From Sporothrix humicola (lineage: Eukaryota; Ascomycota; Sordariomycetes; Ophiostomatales; Ophiostomataceae), in contig WNYE01000050.1 of assembly GCA_021396245.1 (NCBI GenBank), positions 1 to 64,000 on the forward strand: 64,000 nucleotides of DNA. Direction: 5' to 3'. This document shows, one piece after another, positions 53,451-64,000 of the stretch. Position 1 is the first letter of the stretch; each line of letters opens with the position of its first letter. The notes beneath the pieces were generated by a model. That model saw only the letters and a list, made by a program, of their open reading frames with translations, ran no database searches and had not been told where the DNA came from. The translations under genes and the position numbers were made by a program.

Positions 53451-55220
53451 CTAGAGAAAACCAGCCCTCCTAAGAGCCGATACACGACTACCGACGGACA
53501 TGCGGCGGTTGACGTAGACGGGCCGCATGTGCATGTGGACGTCCCAGTAGTCGGGCCTCTCCGTGCGAACAATTGTGCAAGGGAGTGGTGGTCTCTCGAC
53601 AGCCGCCACTTTCTTGCCTTTGCTTGTGCTTTCTTCGGCCTCGTTTCCTTCACTTCCTTCGTTGCTTCCACTCGTTGCCTTGACCGGCTCCTGCCCCTCG
53701 TCTTCTTCGCCCAGATAACACCCCGGCAATTCTCGAGCCTTGTCTCCGAGGGGTGGCAGCGTCGGCAAGTACAGCACAAACCGCTCCGGCGTCAGTCGTC
53801 GCTGACTTCCGCCGGCTGCCAGCAGCTGCGCAAAGAGCCGCGTCTCGGCCGCCGTCTTGGGCCATCCCCGCAAATCGTGCGCCTCGACCCAGACGTGCAG
53901 CCGCTTCAGGTTGGGCAGCCGGTCGGCGGCCAGCCCGTCACACAATCGCTGCCATGCATTGTTGCGGGCATTGATGACGGTGCCTGACGGTGGTTGGGCC
54001 ATATCGCGCTCGTCTTGACGCGGGAATGTGCCAATCGTCACAGCCCCAGGTCCCGGGTTGTGTTCCTGCTCGGGCGGCGCCTCGCCGGCCGTAATGATGG
54101 CCTGGTCGGTATCGTCGGGCCTTAGGTAAAACTCGAGCAGGGAATTCGACAGGTGCATCACGAGCCGGACCGACGCCACGCACGGCCAGCGCTCCAGGAA
54201 CCGCTGGGCCGTGGCCATCTCGGTGAACTGGAAGGTGAGGGCGCTGTACAACAAATCGATGCCCTCGGTGTAGGCGCGGCGGCAACTCAGCAGGATGGGG
54301 AGGTAGGGGCGGCGCAGCGGCGGCCGCCGTCGTCGGTGGTTGTGACTGTGGACGGCGTCTGAGCTCGTTGTGGCTGTTGTCGCCGCCTCTGTGCTCGGGG
54401 CAGGCTGGGCCGCCCCCGAATAGTACTCTTCGCACACCCAGTGCCCGAGCCACGGGCTGTTCCAGCGTGCCCTCCAGGCCGACGAGGGCGTCCCCGTGTC
54501 CGAGTTCTCGTAGATGCTGTTACTGGCAGCCACAGCGTCCAAGTCGGCACGGTGAGCTGCGGCGAGTCTTTCGGGCCGCACATCGTCGGCCTCGGGCGGG
54601 CGTTTTTGTGCGCGGGCCATCAAGCTGTCTCGCCTGGTCCTCGCATCTTGTTCGTCGTCGTCTTCGCCGTGGTCAACGGCCAAAAAGCACGGTGCGGACG
54701 TGAATCCTCCCATCTGTCGTCTCCACGGTGGCGACGGTGGCTGGCTCTGCTCGCCATCACTGACACTCGTCGTTGTCGGCCGCGGTAGAGGTAGGGGCAT
54801 CATGACGGCCGTGATGTGCGGCGACAGGCCACCGCGCGTGGTCATATGCGCATGCGGATGCGTGTCGTTGCCGTTGGTTCCATTCGTTCCGGTTCCATTG
54901 GACTTGTCCCCATTCCCCGCATCTCCATATCCGTCACTGCCGTAGGTCCTCCACACCTCGACATAGATCATGCGCCGGATCTCGCTCGGCAGGCGTGTGA
55001 AAAAGGACGACTCAGTCTGTTGGTTCGTCGGTTGTGACGGTGGAGGATGTGAGGTTTCGGTATTGCCGTCGTTGTTTGTAGTGGAGGAAGCTGTTTCGGA
55101 AGTGGAGATCCCTGGAGCTGGAGCTGAAGCTGTAGGCGCTGCTGGCTCTGTAACGCTCAGCTTCCCCAGAAAGTACTCCAGAAGCGGCGGCTGCGCGCGC
55201 AATCCAGTGTCGAGCTCCAT
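53451..55220 (-). CDS. DUF7730/2EXR-like protein, 589 aa
   Basis: Intronless, from the ATG at 55220 (MELDTGLRAQPP); the frame two codons upstream starts with TTG, so it is not used. Residues 1-65 are Ser/Thr/Ala/Pro-rich. Then comes FFTRLPSEIRRMIYVEVWR (about 72-90), the F-box-like start of the DUF7730/2EXR family, interrupted by Gly/Asn/Thr- and charge-rich loops before LPILLSCRRAYTEGIDLLYSALTFQF (about 305-330), the second hallmark. The C-terminal half has the usual LKRLHVWVEAHD strand. Family members are common in Pezizomycotina and have no known biochemical role; a part in SCF-like protein interactions has been guessed only from the F-box likeness. The long insertions are unusual. Confidence 0.8.
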   Translation of the reverse strand: MELDTGLRAQPPLLEYFLGKLSVTEPAAPTASAPAPGISTSETASSTTNNDGNTETSHPPPSQPTNQQTESSFFTRLPSEIRRMIYVEVWRTYGSDGYGDAGNGDKSNGTGTNGTNGNDTHPHAHMTTRGGLSPHITAVMMPLPLPRPTTTSVSDGEQSQPPSPPWRRQMGGFTSAPCFLAVDHGEDDDEQDARTRRDSLMARAQKRPPEADDVRPERLAAAHRADLDAVAASNSIYENSDTGTPSSAWRARWNSPWLGHWVCEEYYSGAAQPAPSTEAATTATTSSDAVHSHNHRRRRPPLRRPYLPILLSCRRAYTEGIDLLYSALTFQFTEMATAQRFLERWPCVASVRLVMHLSNSLLEFYLRPDDTDQAIITAGEAPPEQEHNPGPGAVTIGTFPRQDERDMAQPPSGTVINARNNAWQRLCDGLAADRLPNLKRLHVWVEAHDLRGWPKTAAETRLFAQLLAAGGSQRRLTPERFVLYLPTLPPLGDKARELPGCYLGEEDEGQEPVKATSGSNEGSEGNEAEESTSKGKKVAAVERPPLPCTIVRTERPDYWDVHMHMRPVYVNRRMSVGSRVSALRRAGFL

Positions 55221-55915
55221 GGTCAATGTGCGGATGTGTGCTTGTCGTTTTCCGATTTCTGGGAAGAGAAGAGGGGAGAAGGGGACTCAAATACAGCCCG
55301 CGTGCTCGACCCGAATGTCGCGATTGATGGAGGGGTGACGTCGAAGATAGCGGCCATAGCGGGCGGAACAGCTCGACAGGGGCAGCCTACCAGGTCTCCA
55401 TAAACTAGTGTTAACTCCACAGCATGTAAGCACACTTAGCGCGCTTTTGGCGCCTTGGTCGCGTGGTTGTGGGTTTGGTTTGCTGTTTAAATAGCAACAA
55501 CAAAAGCCCAAAAGCCCAAAAGCCAAAATCCGAGCCTCCTCCTCCTCAATGCAGCCAAAGTTGCAGCCTTTTTGGTTTCAGAAATCTAGGCTTCCTCAAA
55601 AGCCGACAGACGTGCAGACACCTGGGATTGAAATGTGCAATTTATTTCCTCTTTTGTCTTTTTATCGCGAGGCAGCAGAATTACCTACAATGTAAGGTAG
55701 GATCATCCCTTTTCTGTCCAGATAAGAGTTGCATCGCTTACTTGAAGCTTTGATCATTTGCTGTCAACTCTATGAGAAATATCATCACAAAGTCAGCAGA
55801 GTGCTGCATTGATTCCTCACAAGGCGCAGTTTTTGTCATGCTCTTTTTTCGCTCTTTCCACTCTTTTCGAGTTGCCAAATCGAGAACATCAACAGGAATA
55901 CTCCTCAACCTCAAC
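55221..55915. other. Intergenic
   Basis: About 700 bp between the 5' side of the DUF7730 gene and the 3' end of the DUF3445 gene, both on the minus strand. A short AAAAGCCC repeat lies at 55501-55530. No gene seen. Confidence 0.5.
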
Positions 55916-57371
55916 CTAGAATCCCTGAAGTTTACGCCACTCCGCCTCCCATCCTGGGTAAAATGGACTCTCTTCCAACGTTCGCGGCTCCCAGTCTTTG
56001 GCAACAATTCCAGCCTCGACTTGCTCGTCCGCCCAGCTTTTGAGTAGAGGCAACACCTTGACTCGCACATGCTCCATGCATTTGCCTGGCGTCACCAGCC
56101 GCTGGTCGCCCCGGTCCAGGATCTGGTGAAGAAGCGCAGGCACATACGGCTCGTTTCGCAAAGACGTCAACGGCGTAAATACGGGCTTGAAGTTGAACAC
56201 AATCGCGCCCGTCAACGGCAGCCGCCGCAACGTCTGCCAGTCGCACCGAAGGTGGATTTCGTGGTCTTCCCCCGGCCGTCCCAGCCTATCCTTGTCGTCC
56301 TCGACGAACAACGGCCGGCCCTCCTCGAAGCTCCACGATACGCGCTGGATCGGCTGGTCCGTCGGCATCCGCGCGAAATAGCGGTCCATGCTGCGCGCCA
56401 TCTTGGTCGCATAGTCGGTCACTTTGCCGTGGATCTCGTGCAGGGGGCGGCCGCGGTGCTGGCCAATGCACCAGCCGACAGAGGAACAGACGGTCGCCGC
56501 ACGGAGTCGGTATCTTCCGTCTTCGTCGCTGCGCGTGACAATCGCAAATTCCTCGGGGATGTTGTCAAACAAGATTTGGAGAGCCTTCTTTCCAAACACT
56601 CCATCCAGCGATGTCTCTGTGTCTAGCACTCTGTTGACAAACACGTTGTCTTTCATCTCAAAGTACGACGGGTATCTCAGGCAGACGAATTGCAGCGCCA
56701 TCTCGAGCAGCTCGCGGCAAGCCAACAAGGCAACCTCGTCATCAGGAGTGCAAAACATGATCTTTTCTCCGTGCTTCTCGAGAAGATCGCGCCGAGTGGC
56801 CAGACTGGTCTTGTAGCCATATTCCAGCTCAAGCCAGTAATCAGGGTCCAGTTTCATCAAGGCTGGGGGTCAGCAAACAGCAGCAGCTAGAATTACTCCT
56901 CGATGACGACCTACCCATATGTTGATGATACCTCCACCGGAATGGTCGAAACGGCCGGAACCGCGCCTTGCTCAAGTCGAAACCCGGAGAGCATGGTTTG
57001 GGATGAGGAACGCCGGTAAGTATCGAGTAATCAGGGAACGTGCCGACAATGCGCCGGATCTCAGGCAATCTGATGCCCGTCGGTGATGTCCAGACATCTC
57101 CATCGATAGCCTTCTCTATGCCGGCCGTCGACGGCAGCACATGGCGCCGTGACGGCGGGGAGAGAGAGGCGATGCCATCCGGGTCGCCTTTTGTCTTTCC
57201 CGGGGGTCGCGTCTTTACAATGAGTTGGAGGATGAAGACAATCGTAAATGCAAATGAGAGCAAACAGAGTAAGCGGAAGGTCGGCGTAGTATGATTTACG
57301 CTGGCCCAAAGCGATGCAAGCCAGGCTTGCATGTAAGTCGTAATATTGTCAACCAGTGCCGAGAGATCCAT
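55916..57371 (-). CDS. DUF3445 (HODM-like) membrane-anchored protein, 467 aa
   Basis: Two exons, 57371-56915 and 56862-55916, with a 52-bp intron (GTAGGT donor, CCCAG acceptor). The ATG at 57371 is used because an upstream in-frame TTG is not a likely start. Residues about 31-52 form one membrane helix (LLCLLSFAFTIVFILQLIV), followed by a basic linker. DUF3445 spans about 125-460: RPFRPFRWRYHQHM..LMKLDPDYWLELEYGY, then SSVGWCIGQHRGRPLHEIHGKV, RVSWSFEEGRPLF and HLRCDWQTLRRLPLTGAIVFNFKPVFTPL. The bacterial relatives are heme-dependent oxidative N-demethylase subunits; fungal ones are uncharacterised membrane-bound proteins. Role in amine or xenobiotic oxidation is possible but unproven. Confidence 0.87.
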
Positions 57372-58647
57372 CACGACCGGCAAACTTGGTATCTAAATTC
57401 CGAGTAATAATAATAAGAAGAAGATACATGAAGCAAACCTCCGATTCACATATTCTACAATACGAGATATTGATTTTCTCCTCCTCTCCTCTTTGTTGCT
57501 CTTCCGCGGTCGGCGAACCCCGCAGATAAGAACGCCGTGCCTCGTCCACACCATCTTTTGACAAGACGCGGAGACAACAGATGCGTCATCAAATAAACGC
57601 CGTTTCTATCCGCCACAACGCGATTTACGGGACAGAAAAGCTTTCTTTTAATTGTACTTATTCAGAAACACCTGTGTTGATAAATTTATGCTCTCCTGTA
57701 TTTTTGGGATTTCTTTTGGGCCTTATTCAATTTTCAGGAAATAAATGTTAATTTTATAAAAATATTCCACGTAAAATGTAGCAAAAATTACTCGAGATAT
57801 TTAAAAAGGGTGAGAAGACACAAAATGCATGAAAAACACCAAAAAAAGGCTTAGAATACATAATTTAACGTTTAATTCTCACAAGAAGGTAAAATAGATA
57901 GTTATTCCAGAATTTGCCAGCAGAGAGACATGTTCTTAGCGCGATATCGATTCCAGGTTGACAACGGCATGGCATCACTGTTGTGCGGTCAAACGTGTTG
58001 TATTATGTAATACACGTGCTGTGCATCTATGGACAACATTGTCAGGACATTGTTGCAGCAGTCACTGCATACCTCAGTAACGAGCCATCTTCAGTATTGT
58101 TCAACGGAACATGTACTTCAAGTCCTGCACCTTACACGCCGCCCTCATGATAAAGCGACGTGTGTAACGGACCATACTGTCACGCACAGACACCAGGCAC
58201 AAGAGAAGCGACTTTTATGTAGCAAAGTAATTTTTTGCTTTGTTTATTTGATTAATAGGCAGGTAATAGTACTAGGGACTATGCCAGGTATCACAAAGAA
58301 AGTAAAAGAGAAAAGACAACTAGAAAAGAGGTATTTGAAAAGATTTCCGTCAGTTGAGTTGAGGGTGACGAAACACAATCTCAATAACGGTTGTGCTCCG
58401 CTACCACTCGCAACTGTTTTTCACCCCAATATCCGACCTCGTATAGCATCCTCATGGGTCAGGCAAGCCAGGGCACCTTCCCATGGTTGTCCACCCTTAT
58501 CCCATCCCACATTAAAAGAAACATTTGGCGACGACGCTGTTGCAGAACACAAAGTTCATGAAAAATGAAGAAACAGTAATTTGCAAAGCTTTGTCTTTTG
58601 GTAGCCACGACCGATTTTTCGTTGGCCCAAGGTCTTGTCAAAAGACT
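57372..58647. other. AT-rich intergenic
   Basis: About 1.28 kb, very AT-rich at 57640-57900. One plus-strand frame (58029-58568) is open for 179 codons but has no family likeness and ends antisense to the next gene's 3' flank. No gene supported. Confidence 0.5.
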
Positions 58648-60259
58648 TTAGACGTCGGCGTGGACAACCTTCTCCTGGAGAGCGCCGGGGGCGATGACGT
58701 CCTCGATCGTCTCGTCCGAGAACTTGAGGTCCTCCTCGATCGTGACCGTATCCTTAATACGGGTCCAGATCAGAGGGGCTGCAAAGACCAGGGCAGCGGC
58801 AAGAAGACCCCACTATGAATGGTTAGCATGTGCACGGAAATATGGTCAGTGAAAGAAAGAGAGGCAGACTTACGGTAGCACCAAAGATCTTGTTGAAGGG
58901 CACCTTGAGACCGTCCAGGCGCCAGAAGACGGCGGCACCGGCGGACTGGATGCCCTTGTAGAAGCCAGCCAGGTTGGCAGCCTTGCGGCCCGAGTTAGAC
59001 AGCGAGCCCATGAACCAGTAGATGCACGTCTGCCAGCAGGCATCGTAGAAGCCGTAGGCCATGTACAGGAACATGGGGCCAATGTACATCTTGCCGCCAT
59101 CAGTCCAGTCGACGGGGATGTAGTTGGGGTTCTTGGGCGTAGCCAGCTCGCGAGGGAGCTGCAGCTTCATCCAGGCGTAGCCGCCGCCCCAGACGGCGAA
59201 AGTGAGGACAGTGAGAGCGCCGAGGGCAATGCGGGCGCGGATGCTGCGGCGGATGCCCTGGTAGTCCAGAGCGTAGCCGAAGACGGTTGCGCCGATCATC
59301 TGAGAGAGCCAGTAGAGCAGGTTGTTGAGGGCACGGGTGCGGGTGTTGAAGAAAGCGGCGTTCATGTCGTTGGTCTGGTAGGTGGTGAAGGTGTTGGAGG
59401 CGAAGAACATGGGGAACAGCAGCAGGATCCACAGATCGTCAACGAGGGTCTCGTAGAGACCGATCAGCTCGGTCTTGATCGAGGGGTTCTTCATCAGGAT
59501 GATCTTGGAGCCGTCCTCACGGACAACCGAGGTGGCGTTGACCAGGAGCATGGCGACAACGGCACCGAGGAACATCAGGATGATGAAACCGGCGTAGGTG
59601 CCATCAGAGACGGTCTGGGCAGCCGTGGTGTGGATGTTCTGGCCTAGAGGAATGAGGGCACCGACGACACCACCCAGGTTGAAGAGAACCCAGAACCAGC
59701 TGATGTAGCGGCCCTTCTTATCCTCAGGCGGGTAGGCCATCATAATGGTACCCTGACCGGTCCACAGAAGACCGGCGCAGAGACCAAGGAAAGCACCAGC
59801 AAAGACGACGAAGCCGTCGTTCGCAGTGTGCGAGTAGCAGAGGAAGCTGGCGGCGTAGATGCAGTAACCGATACCACCGAGAGACAGGGTGAGCTTGACA
59901 CCGAAGGTGTTGGCGAAGGAACCGGACATGAAACCGACAACGGCGAAGACAGAGTACAGAGCAGTAGAGGCGGCATCCTGGGCCTTGGAATCAACCTGGC
60001 CACCGGCACCCATACCGGTCAGGGCGTTGAACATACCGGGGCACAGGAAACAGACAAAGGCGACCATAATAAGCTGGACCTCAGGCGAGGCGTACCAGAG
60101 CTCCTTGCCGAAAATGCGGAAGCCCTTGTACTTCCAGCCCGGAGGGCGGACGACGCTGCCATCGGGGCCCAGGACGGCGACATTGTCAGTGGCGGTGTGA
60201 GCCGGGGCAGACACAGGCGCCGCCTCGGGGACGACGGTGGCGTTCTTCTCGTCAGCCAT
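58648..60259 (-). CDS. UNC93-like MFS transporter, 516 aa
   Basis: Two exons, 60259-58874 and 58812-58648, with a 61-bp intron (GTAAGT donor, GCTAACC branch, ATAG acceptor) placed before the last transmembrane helix (WGLLAAALVFAAPLIW). The N-terminal 55 residues are polar; about 12 hydrophobic segments follow. Family marks include KGFRIFGKELWYASPEVQLIMVAF, GMFNALTGMGAGGQ, LLWTGQGTIMMAYPPEDKKGRYISWFW and YYWFMG-like IYWFMGSLSNSGRK. They match the fungal UNC93-like / DUF895 group of the MFS. Relatives are annotated as DUF895-domain membrane proteins with unknown cargo; plasma-membrane ion-channel regulation is known only for distant animal UNC93. The codon bias toward C-ending codons is stronger than in its neighbours, suggesting high expression. 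Confidence 0.92.
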
Positions 60260-63200
60260 TTTGTTGTTGCTAAGATAACTGGTTCTGATATTAGTATCAA
60301 ATTCAACTTGTGCTTGTCAGGCGCAAATTGCGCGTTGTGGTGAAAGACGAGGCCAAAAATATATCGAAAATGAAGGTTCAGTTGGCAAGATCGCGTAGTG
60401 ACGGCACTTGGGAAGAATAGACGCGCATAAAAGGCGAGCCAGAAATCCGGAGAATGGCGAGATGAGTCGATAAAAAATTAAGAAGAGATGGGAGCCGAAG
60501 TATACACCCACAATCCGGTCAAGTAGATGCTTGTTGCCCGTACTGTTCGTGTTGGCGGAGCTGTTGCTTTTGGAACTGGTGGCCCAGCCCGTGGCGCAGG
60601 GTGCAGGAGGTGACGCGGAAGTGACACAACAATAAACGAGATGCAATCTAAATGCAAGAGATAACTCACAATTGAAGCCGAAAGATAAAATGTCCAAGCG
60701 AGGCAAGGATAGGAGCGGCGAGAAAACAAAAAAGATAAACGGCTAAATTGAAGCAGAGTGTGCGAGGCAATCTACACAAAGCCGGCGGGTGTGATTAATA
60801 TAAAAGTAAGAAGAAGTGAAGATGAATTAAGAGAATCCGCCCGTTCGGGAGTCTAACCGGAACTAGGGTCTGTCGTTCAGGTTAATATCCTTGCTTGAAG
60901 ACAAGAAAAGAAGAAGCACGAGAGAGAGACGAGAAGTGAAATGGAGGCGACGAGGTTGAGTATAAGAAGGAAATGTGAATGAATAAGGTATGGAGCCTCG
61001 GTGCGGGTGAAAGAGGGCTAGAGCACGGCAAGGTTGCAGAAGGATAAGGAAGTAAGAAACGTAGAAAAAGGAACCCCGATAAAATAGGGACTAAGAAACC
61101 TTCAAAAACTAGAAAGTAACAAATGGAACCAGGGTTTGCTTGTCGTAGGTGCCAAGGGTTGATAGACCATTGGTAGGCTCGAGTGGTAGGGGAGGTCGGG
61201 AAGGTGGAGGTAGAGGGGGGGAGGTAGTCTGGGACTTTGACACGAGACAGGTGTGATATTGGGGAAAAAGAGGGGACCTGGAGAGGGGAAAGAAGCAGGA
61301 AGAGGCAAAAGGCACGAGGGGACTGAGAGAAAGACCAAAAGAGGCCATACGAAAAGGTACGCACAGGTTGTCAAACAGAGAGAAGTGACCGATGCAGCGG
61401 TTGCAAGGTAGCAGCCACTAAGTTGGGACTGGTCAGGTCTCAAGCGTGAGCGAGCCGAACGGACAACGGCAAGAGAAGAAGCACCGGGTGGTAGTACGGC
61501 GGTAGCGTGGTAACTTCCACGGACAAAGTTAGATAAACGGAGGGTGTGGTTGGACGAGGCGAAAGCAGGACATCGATGGGGGTGGGAGGTAGCGTCCTGG
61601 AGTTGTATCAAGGACAGCTCTGAGACGGAGGATATTAGAATCAGAAGTTGAGATAAAGAGATAGCGAGAATGGGCAGAAGAACTGGTGGGAGGGAAAGGA
61701 AAGGGGAGACGAGAGGAACCAACACGAGGGAGGCGAGTAAAGAGCGAGGCTACGTCGTACGTGACAAACTTTCGTCCCTATCCACGTATCTCGTCTGGCT
61801 CGAATCTGTATCTCGCGTTGGTGAACGTCGAGTGTCTGTTTTTGGACTGGCCTGGAGAATTGGGTCCTGGTTTCTTTGGGCTGGGGGAACACGAGACAAG
61901 AAAAAAATAGCAGTGCTGAGATTTAAGGTGGCACCGGGGGGGTGAATGGTAAAGTGGAAAGGAAGAACGACGGCAAAGCAGTTGGGCCAGGGAGTGCGAT
62001 CCTGGGAAAGTAGCAGGGCAAAATGAGACTTGGGTCCACAGCGGCGTGGATAAGGAAGAGCGTCCGGGGTGAAGGTGATGGGATGATGAGGCAGGGCAGA
62101 GTCTTCAGAGGCTTACCTGCTGTTGATGTTTGCTTCTTTGCGGTGATGTTTGTGTTTGCTGGCTTGCAATCGGGTAGAGTTTTCTATTCTGGTCTTTCTG
62201 GTCAGTCCTTATGTTCTTTTTTTGGGACATCGCCTTCTGTGATCGTCTCTCGGATCCTCTTCTCAAAGATCGACTTGTCCTGCCTCCAAAGCTTACGGGA
62301 GCACCGTGCAGCAGCAGGATTTTGGACACTCCGAAGCGGGTGATAAACGACCGGGGATGCACAGGAAGCACAGCAGAATCGTGGATGGTTGGCCAATGAT
62401 GGAAAGGCTGCACAATGTGCGTTGTAGTGAAGAGGAAACAAAATGGCAAACAAAACGCAGAGGCAAGACAGAAGCAAACAAATGGGGAAACAAGGGACAA
62501 AGAGAATCCCGGGGGGTCAGACTCACTCAATACGAGACCCGTACAACTAAGACACCGTCGCTGCTGTCGTGTTTGTACCAGGTGATAATGGATGGGGCTG
62601 TTGTCGATCAACGGGCTGGCGTGTTTCTGGAAATTTGGGTTCGCAGAGGAGTTGGAGATTGAAGGAATTGCCCAAAAACGAAAAGGGAAAAGCTCACCAG
62701 ACCCTCAGATTTTTGTCACCTTCAAAACGCGCCTTTCATTTCACAAAAGGCAACCGCGTCGCTGGTACAAACATTTCCACGATAAAGGGAAGGCACAACG
62801 GTCGTTCCTGCCATATCAAGAAGCTACACGCAAAAAGGCCCTTTCACAAGTCAGTGAGAGGGAAGGCACGACCTAGAGACATGGGTGTCTGGGGGCTTTG
62901 GCGCGAACCCCAGCATCCGCTACACCCAGATCGATAAGGCCGGACCGAATAAAATCAGACGGTGATTGGCCCATGGTACCAAGCAGACAAAGAGGATCCC
63001 CACTTTCCTTGAAAGGCGGCGAAAGCCAGAATCAAACTCCAAAAGACATGCCTCCAAATACACGCGAGAAAAGCTTAGGTTTTGGGTACAGAGCCGCCTA
63101 TTGGCCTCTTCAGTGCACCGGGGTCCTGAGGCCATCCTATTCAGGCAGGCGCAGTGTGCAAGAGAGTGCGGGAAAGTCTCCTTAGCACCAGGAGGCTCTA

Positions 63201-64000
63201 CAAAAGGTACCTAAGGTGCCCTAAGATGCGGGCGATGCCAAGTCTGCATCTCCGCACTGAACAGGGGGTCAGGGGTGGAAGGAGCGAAGGGTAGGGGTAG
63301 GTGGGTGGCGGGAGGGGGTGCTCTTTCCTCGTTGGCTCATTTTGTTTTGGTGCTGCGTTGGCTCTTGCCCACTGATCTCGTTGTGGCCGGCACCAGTTGG
63401 TGGGCAGATGCAATTCTCATGTAACGTTTCGTAGAATTTCCCCCTAGTGCAATCTTGTTTCCCGTGCTCACGCTTTTTTGTCCCCTTTCGACTCTCCGCT
63501 CTCGAAAACACTACCACGAAGCTCACGACACCACACCACCCACCACCACACACCCTTTTCTTTTGACGCCTTCCCCACTATGCGGTAGAGCAGCGCTGCA
63601 GACCATGGCTTGAAAGCCGTGAAGCGTATCGTATCGCATCGTCGAGCGGATCGTCTTGGCTGGAAGCGCTAGAAAGCCTCTTGTTACTTCGTTCTTCTGG
63701 CTCCCTTTTGGTTGTTCTTTCAGGCCTTCTTCGTCTTCGACGTGGCTTTCACGGGACGCCATTATTGACGCCAACAGCCACGACGGCGAAAGAAGAACCC
63801 CACCATTCCCTGAAAGTTACAAGATGCCATTGTTGCATAGATAACAGCAGCCCACTGCCCGTTCCCAAAACTACGATAAGACTTCAGACTCTATGACTTT
63901 TACAGTCAGTCAGATACGCGCATCAGACGCCCCGAGCCCGTGATCATACGCGTTGCAACATGCAATAGACAGCGTGCAGCACAAGCAGAGACTGTAGCCC
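60260..64000. other. Long leader region, no gene recognised
   Basis: About 3.7 kb upstream of the UNC93-like gene. From about 60450 to 61950 the plus strand is purine-rich, so the minus strand is CT-rich, as in a long fungal promoter or leader. A CAG|GTAAGC donor-like site on the minus strand lies at 62117. Frames on either strand are short and biased. At 63500-63900 the plus strand becomes CT-rich, possibly the leader of a gene beyond the window. Confidence 0.45.

Noticed and set aside
1..64000. CRISPR arrays, bacterial-type operons, transposase or reverse transcriptase genes
   Set aside because: The tandem repeats are contiguous without spacers, the genes are eukaryotic with introns, and no element-encoded protein motif was seen.

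Overview
The window looks like nuclear DNA of a filamentous ascomycete (Pezizomycotina, most likely a Sordariomycete). Evidence: short introns (about 50-135 bp) with GTRNGT donors and CTAAY branch points; fungal-only families (HET, Clr5, DUF7730/2EXR, TRI12-type MFS, DUF3445); a eukaryotic tRNA-Val; a BIR-domain Bir1 and a Cdc4-type myosin light chain. I cannot name the species. All exon limits below come from reading splice signals and frame by eye, with no transcript support.

Layout. 1-3.6 kb: no recognisable gene; it opens with a T28-G-C28 tract. 3.65-4.73 kb: orphan protein (-). 5.3-22.1 kb: an accessory metabolic block holding a secreted GH43-like hydrolase (-), TRI12-type MFS transporter (+), SDR (-), small Asn/Asp-tailed gene (-), divergent protein kinase (+), scytalone-dehydratase-like protein (+), quercetinase-like bicupin (-), alpha/beta hydrolase (+) and a second SDR (+). 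22.4 kb: tRNA-Val(AAC). 22.8-25.1 kb: HET protein (+). 25.4-28 kb: Clr5-domain protein (-) with a 5'UTR intron. 28.1-44.2 kb: about 16 kb with no confident gene. 44.3-60.3 kb: a housekeeping block with M3 oligopeptidase (-), Cdc4-like light chain (-), Bir1 (+), DUF7730 protein (-), DUF3445 protein (-) and UNC93-like transporter (-). 60.3-64 kb: long CT-rich (minus strand) leader, no gene seen.

The most interesting part is 7-21.3 kb. The promoters of the metabolic genes share CGG-N5-CCG palindromes, best form CGGAANTTCCG. Two of them share an identical CGG-N7-CCG 14-mer. This is the architecture of a regulon run by a Zn2Cys6 activator that is not itself in the window. One roughly 400-bp promoter exists as two direct copies (about 11.5-11.9 and 16.3-16.7 kb), and the first copy still carries the truncated 5' coding end of a paralogue of the cluster's alpha/beta hydrolase. 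Without any PKS, NRPS or terpene synthase, the gene set (bicupin dioxygenase, esterase-like hydrolase, two SDRs, SDH-fold protein, exporter, secreted GH43) fits uptake or breakdown and detoxification of a plant phenolic or aromatic compound better than synthesis. The substrate is inference only.
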